DNA from: Prosapia bicincta
Taxonomy: Eukaryota; Arthropoda; Insecta; Hemiptera; Cercopidae
Assembly: GCA_036971475.1 (NCBI GenBank)
Contig: JBAIZL010000001.1
Coordinates: 75,056,271 to 75,120,270 of the forward strand
DNA: 64,000 nucleotides
Direction: 5' to 3'
In this document: positions 61,753 to 64,000 of the stretch, piece after piece
How positions within the stretch are numbered: position 1 is the first letter of the stretch
Layout of the letters: every line of letters begins with the position of its first letter
Made by a program: the position numbers and the translations under genes
Notes under the pieces: generated by a model
Seen by the model: the letters and a program-made list of their open reading frames with translations, nothing else
The model's database searches: none
Told to the model about the DNA's origin: nothing

Positions 61753-62160
61753 CCTTTTCGGGTCTTTTGCGATATACGACCTCATTTCTTTAAACGTTTT
61801 GTGCGTTTATTTAGAGTATTTCACTGGCGACCAGTATTCATTGTTACTTATCTTATCGCAATAGATTGGTTATCGATAGATTTGGTTATAATTTTATACA
61901 ACATTACTATCTACCTGTATTAAAATATACCTATGAAGTATCCAGTCAGGATAGATTTGGTTGTAGTTTTCTGCATCGGCAATAAGTCTAAATATTTACC
62001 AAAATTACAACCAAATCTATCCTGATTGGATACTTCGTAGGAATATTTTAATATAGGTAGATAGTAATGTTGAATAAAATTATAACCAAATCAATCCTGA
62101 CTTGATACGACCTGCACGTTTAAAGAAATGAGGTCGTACAACGCAAAAGACCCGCCTTTT
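61753..62160. mobile_element. 396-bp foldback MITE with 6-bp target duplication
   Basis: The element 61759-62154 starts CGGGTCTTTTGCG and ends with its reverse complement. The arms continue through GACCTCATTTCTTTAAACG, TTGGTTATAATTTTAT, ATTACTATCTACCTGTATTA and TCAGGATAGATTTGGTTGTA, so nearly the entire element is palindromic. The left arm has about 60 extra bases. It is bounded by CCTTTT on both sides (61753-61758 and 62155-62160), a likely target-site duplication. No protein is encoded; the superfamily is undetermined. Confidence 0.88.
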
Positions 62161-62235
62161 CTTATAGCATTTAAAAAAAGTTTTATCAGGCAAATATTTA
62201 AAGATATCTACAATGCCATCATGGAATATCCGCCA

Positions 62236-62971
62236 AGACTTTAATCATCAAAGACTTTAATTCTGAGTTCAAAGTTGTAGCATTTACAGGTAGCTATACA
62301 TAATTAATTTTTTCTAGCTCTATCATGCCGGTAATCATCAAAGACTTTAATTCTGAAATTAAAGTTGTAGCATTTACAGGTAGCTGTACATAATTATTTT
62401 TGTCTTGTTCTATCTTGCCGGTAATCATCAGAGACTTTGATTCTGAGTTCAAAGTTCTAGCATTTACAGGTAGCTATACATAGTTATTTTTGTCTAGCTC
62501 TATCTTGCCGGTAATCATCAAAGACTTTAATTCTGAAATTAAAGTTGTAGCATTTACAGGTAGCTGTACATAATTATTTTTGTCTAGCTCTGTATTGCCG
62601 GTAATCATCAAAGAATTTAATTCTGAGTACAAAGTTGTAGCATTTACAGGTTGCTCTAAATAATTAATTTTGTATAGCTCGATCTTTCCGGTAATTATTA
62701 AAGACTTTAATTCTGAGTTCAAAGCTGTAGCATTTACAGGTGGCTATACATAATTAATTTTGCCTGGATCTATCTTACCGGTAATCATCAAAGACATTAA
62801 ATCTGAGTTCAAAGTTTAGCACTTACAGGTGGCTATACCTAGTTACTTTGTCTATCTCTATCTTGTCGATAATCATTAAAGACTTTAATTTTGAGTTCAA
62901 AGCTGTAGAATTTACAGGTAGCTATACATAATTATTTTTGTCTAGCTTTATCTTGCCGGTAATCATCAAAG
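62236..62971. repeat. 90-bp minisatellite, about 8 units
   Basis: Units of 90 bp contain GGTAATCATCAAAGACTTTA, then ATTCTGAGTTCAAAGTTGTA, GCATTTACAGGTAGCTATAC and TTTTTGTCTAGCTCTATCTT. GAGTTC and GAAATT variants alternate in the first four units, giving a 180-bp dimeric pattern. The 82-codon minus-strand ORF is a by-product of the 30-codon unit. Confidence 0.94.
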
Positions 62972-63369
62972 TCATATATTTATTCTTTCAAATAATATAA
63001 TACTATAAATTGTCCTTAATTATTTTAAGGTGTGTATAGGTTAGTGTACTTGGTTTGATAAATTTTATATTTTGAGGGCTTGAATTACTTATTTCTTAAA
63101 CAAATTTATGGAAAGTTTAAGATATTCTTCATATTTTTTTATATGGTATGTTATTATATCTATACTAATATTATAGTAACAGAAGTATATTATTATTGAT
63201 GGCATACCAGGGGCGTTCAGTACACCTCCTTGGCCGAAAGTCTTACAACTCGATGCCCTCTGTAGTTAGCGACAGTTTGCTACTATCTTATTGCTTACAT
63301 TTTAAATGTTTTACAAGTATTTTCCTAACTTAAAGAATTTCATTACAATATATATGTATATGTATATAA
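62972..63369. other. AT-rich unique sequence, no gene seen
   Basis: A short less AT-rich piece at about 63205-63290 has no identifiable content; nothing else was seen. Confidence 0.42.
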
Positions 63370-63546
63370 CTAAGGTTATTCAAATATAAAAATTATTAAC
63401 TGTTTTATAACAGTTTATTACTGAATTATAACTGTTTTATATCTTGTATTATTTTATTATTCATTCCTGATGATGTTGGTATTGTTTATCAACAAAAAGC
63501 TTTGAATATAAATTAATAAATAATTCTTGTATTTGAATAACCTTAG
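63370..63546. mobile_element. TIR element related to the 51-kb palindrome
   Basis: The ends TAAGGTTATTCAAATA(T/C)AA and the reverse complement at about 63513-63545 form TIRs of about 30 bp. Inside are a TGTTTTATAACAG hairpin and a CCTGATGATGTTGGTAT, then AACAAAAAGCTTTGAAT segment, homologous to 51618-51660. The same modules are thus combined differently from the 0.8-kb duplication. Confidence 0.78.
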
Positions 63547-63634
63547 TGTTTTTTTATTAATAAAAAAGAAAACATTAGATTTATGTGTATATATATATAT
63601 TCTGATACGTATTCCTTCACGGATGGAAAAATAT

Positions 63635-63718
63635 GATGAATAGTTATCTTCTGAAGTACATCCGTTCATTCTTCACCTGGAGAATGAACTGATGTACTCT
63701 AGGTAATAACTATTCATT
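63635..63718. mobile_element. 84-bp hairpin element
   Basis: GATGAATAGTTATCTTCTGA, then AGTACATCCGTTCATTCTT, pairs with the reverse complement at 63680-63718 across a 6-bp loop. It is preceded by GTATTCCTTCACGGATGGAA, the same leader found at 51177 and 51973, and followed by TAAATAAATA and a TA tract. Confidence 0.78.
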
Positions 63719-63738
63719 AAATATAAATAAATAAATAA

Positions 63739-63748
63739 ATATATATAT

Positions 63749-63782
<34 letters not shown>

Positions 63783-63783
63783 T
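63739..63783. repeat. (TA)n microsatellite
   Basis: About 45 bp of TA with one AAATA interruption, directly after the 84-bp hairpin element. Confidence 0.95.
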
Positions 63784-64000
63784 GTATTTATAGATATAAA
63801 TTATATTTTTCACTATTACTAAATGAAACAAAAACTATCCCCACTCTAGTGGTATAAATAAACCTTAAATTTACCTTAAAAGTAACACTTCCGTAATATT
63901 TCCTTCCATACCTCTTAACAGTATATTACCCATAAATAACTGGTCCAATAAATAAAGTGCCTAGTGGGAGGGGAGCAGTGGGACGTAGAGGGCGAGGTAT

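Overview
The window looks like intergenic, repeat-dominated DNA from an animal nuclear genome, most likely an arthropod and probably an insect. It is AT-rich, has no dense run of genes, and carries long dinucleotide microsatellites. It also holds decayed copies of three typical animal DNA transposons: pogo/Tigger-like, mariner/Tc1-like and Helitron. The taxon is inferred from transposon families and composition only; no host gene was recognised. No intact protein-coding gene, rRNA, tRNA or CRISPR array could be supported.

About a quarter of the window (roughly 16 kb) is tandem minisatellite: 14 arrays with unrelated units. In order, their unit lengths are 91 bp (1.2-1.9 kb), 48 bp (2.7-3.3 kb), 25 bp (4.0-5.1 kb), 61 bp (7.5-8.9 kb), 17 bp (10.2-13.6 kb), 107 bp (24.8-25.9 kb), 62 bp (30.3-30.6 kb), 75 bp (38.2-42.3 kb), 22 bp (44.0-44.2 kb), 60 bp (53.9-54.1 kb), 21 bp (55.6-56.0 kb), 110 bp (57.4-58.2 kb), 115/107 bp (60.1-61.3 kb) and 90 bp (62.2-63.0 kb). 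Several show higher-order structure, meaning blocks of variant units copied together. Every long open reading frame except a few ORFs of about 130 codons lies inside these arrays and follows from unit length and lack of stops.

A second layer is a set of short inverted-repeat (MITE-like or foldback) elements. They lie at 6.27-6.42, 20.31-20.58, 20.64-20.98, 22.24-23.14, 33.57-33.79, 47.34-48.07, 50.93-52.63, 61.76-62.15 and 63.37-63.72 kb. Many abut (TA)n, (CA)n or (GA)n tracts and share modules with each other. About a dozen element ends carry a CTGANGA-like box followed by a hairpin and GAAA(C), an arrangement that resembles the hammerhead-ribozyme core known from Penelope-like elements. The cleavage site could not be confirmed.

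The recognisable protein relics lie in the right third. A Tigger-like element with both terminal repeats keeps only the C-terminal third of its transposase (52.64-53.65 kb, minus strand). A mariner/Tc1-like transposase has lost the middle of its catalytic domain (54.95-55.35 kb, plus strand). A Helitron helicase C-terminus has a stop and a frameshift, with a possible Helitron 3' end downstream (58.41-59.01 kb, plus strand).

The most unusual feature is the 75-bp array. It reads openly on the minus strand as a lysine- and threonine-rich 25-residue repeat, with a hydrophobic frame open on the other strand. I consider it a minisatellite unless transcription is shown.
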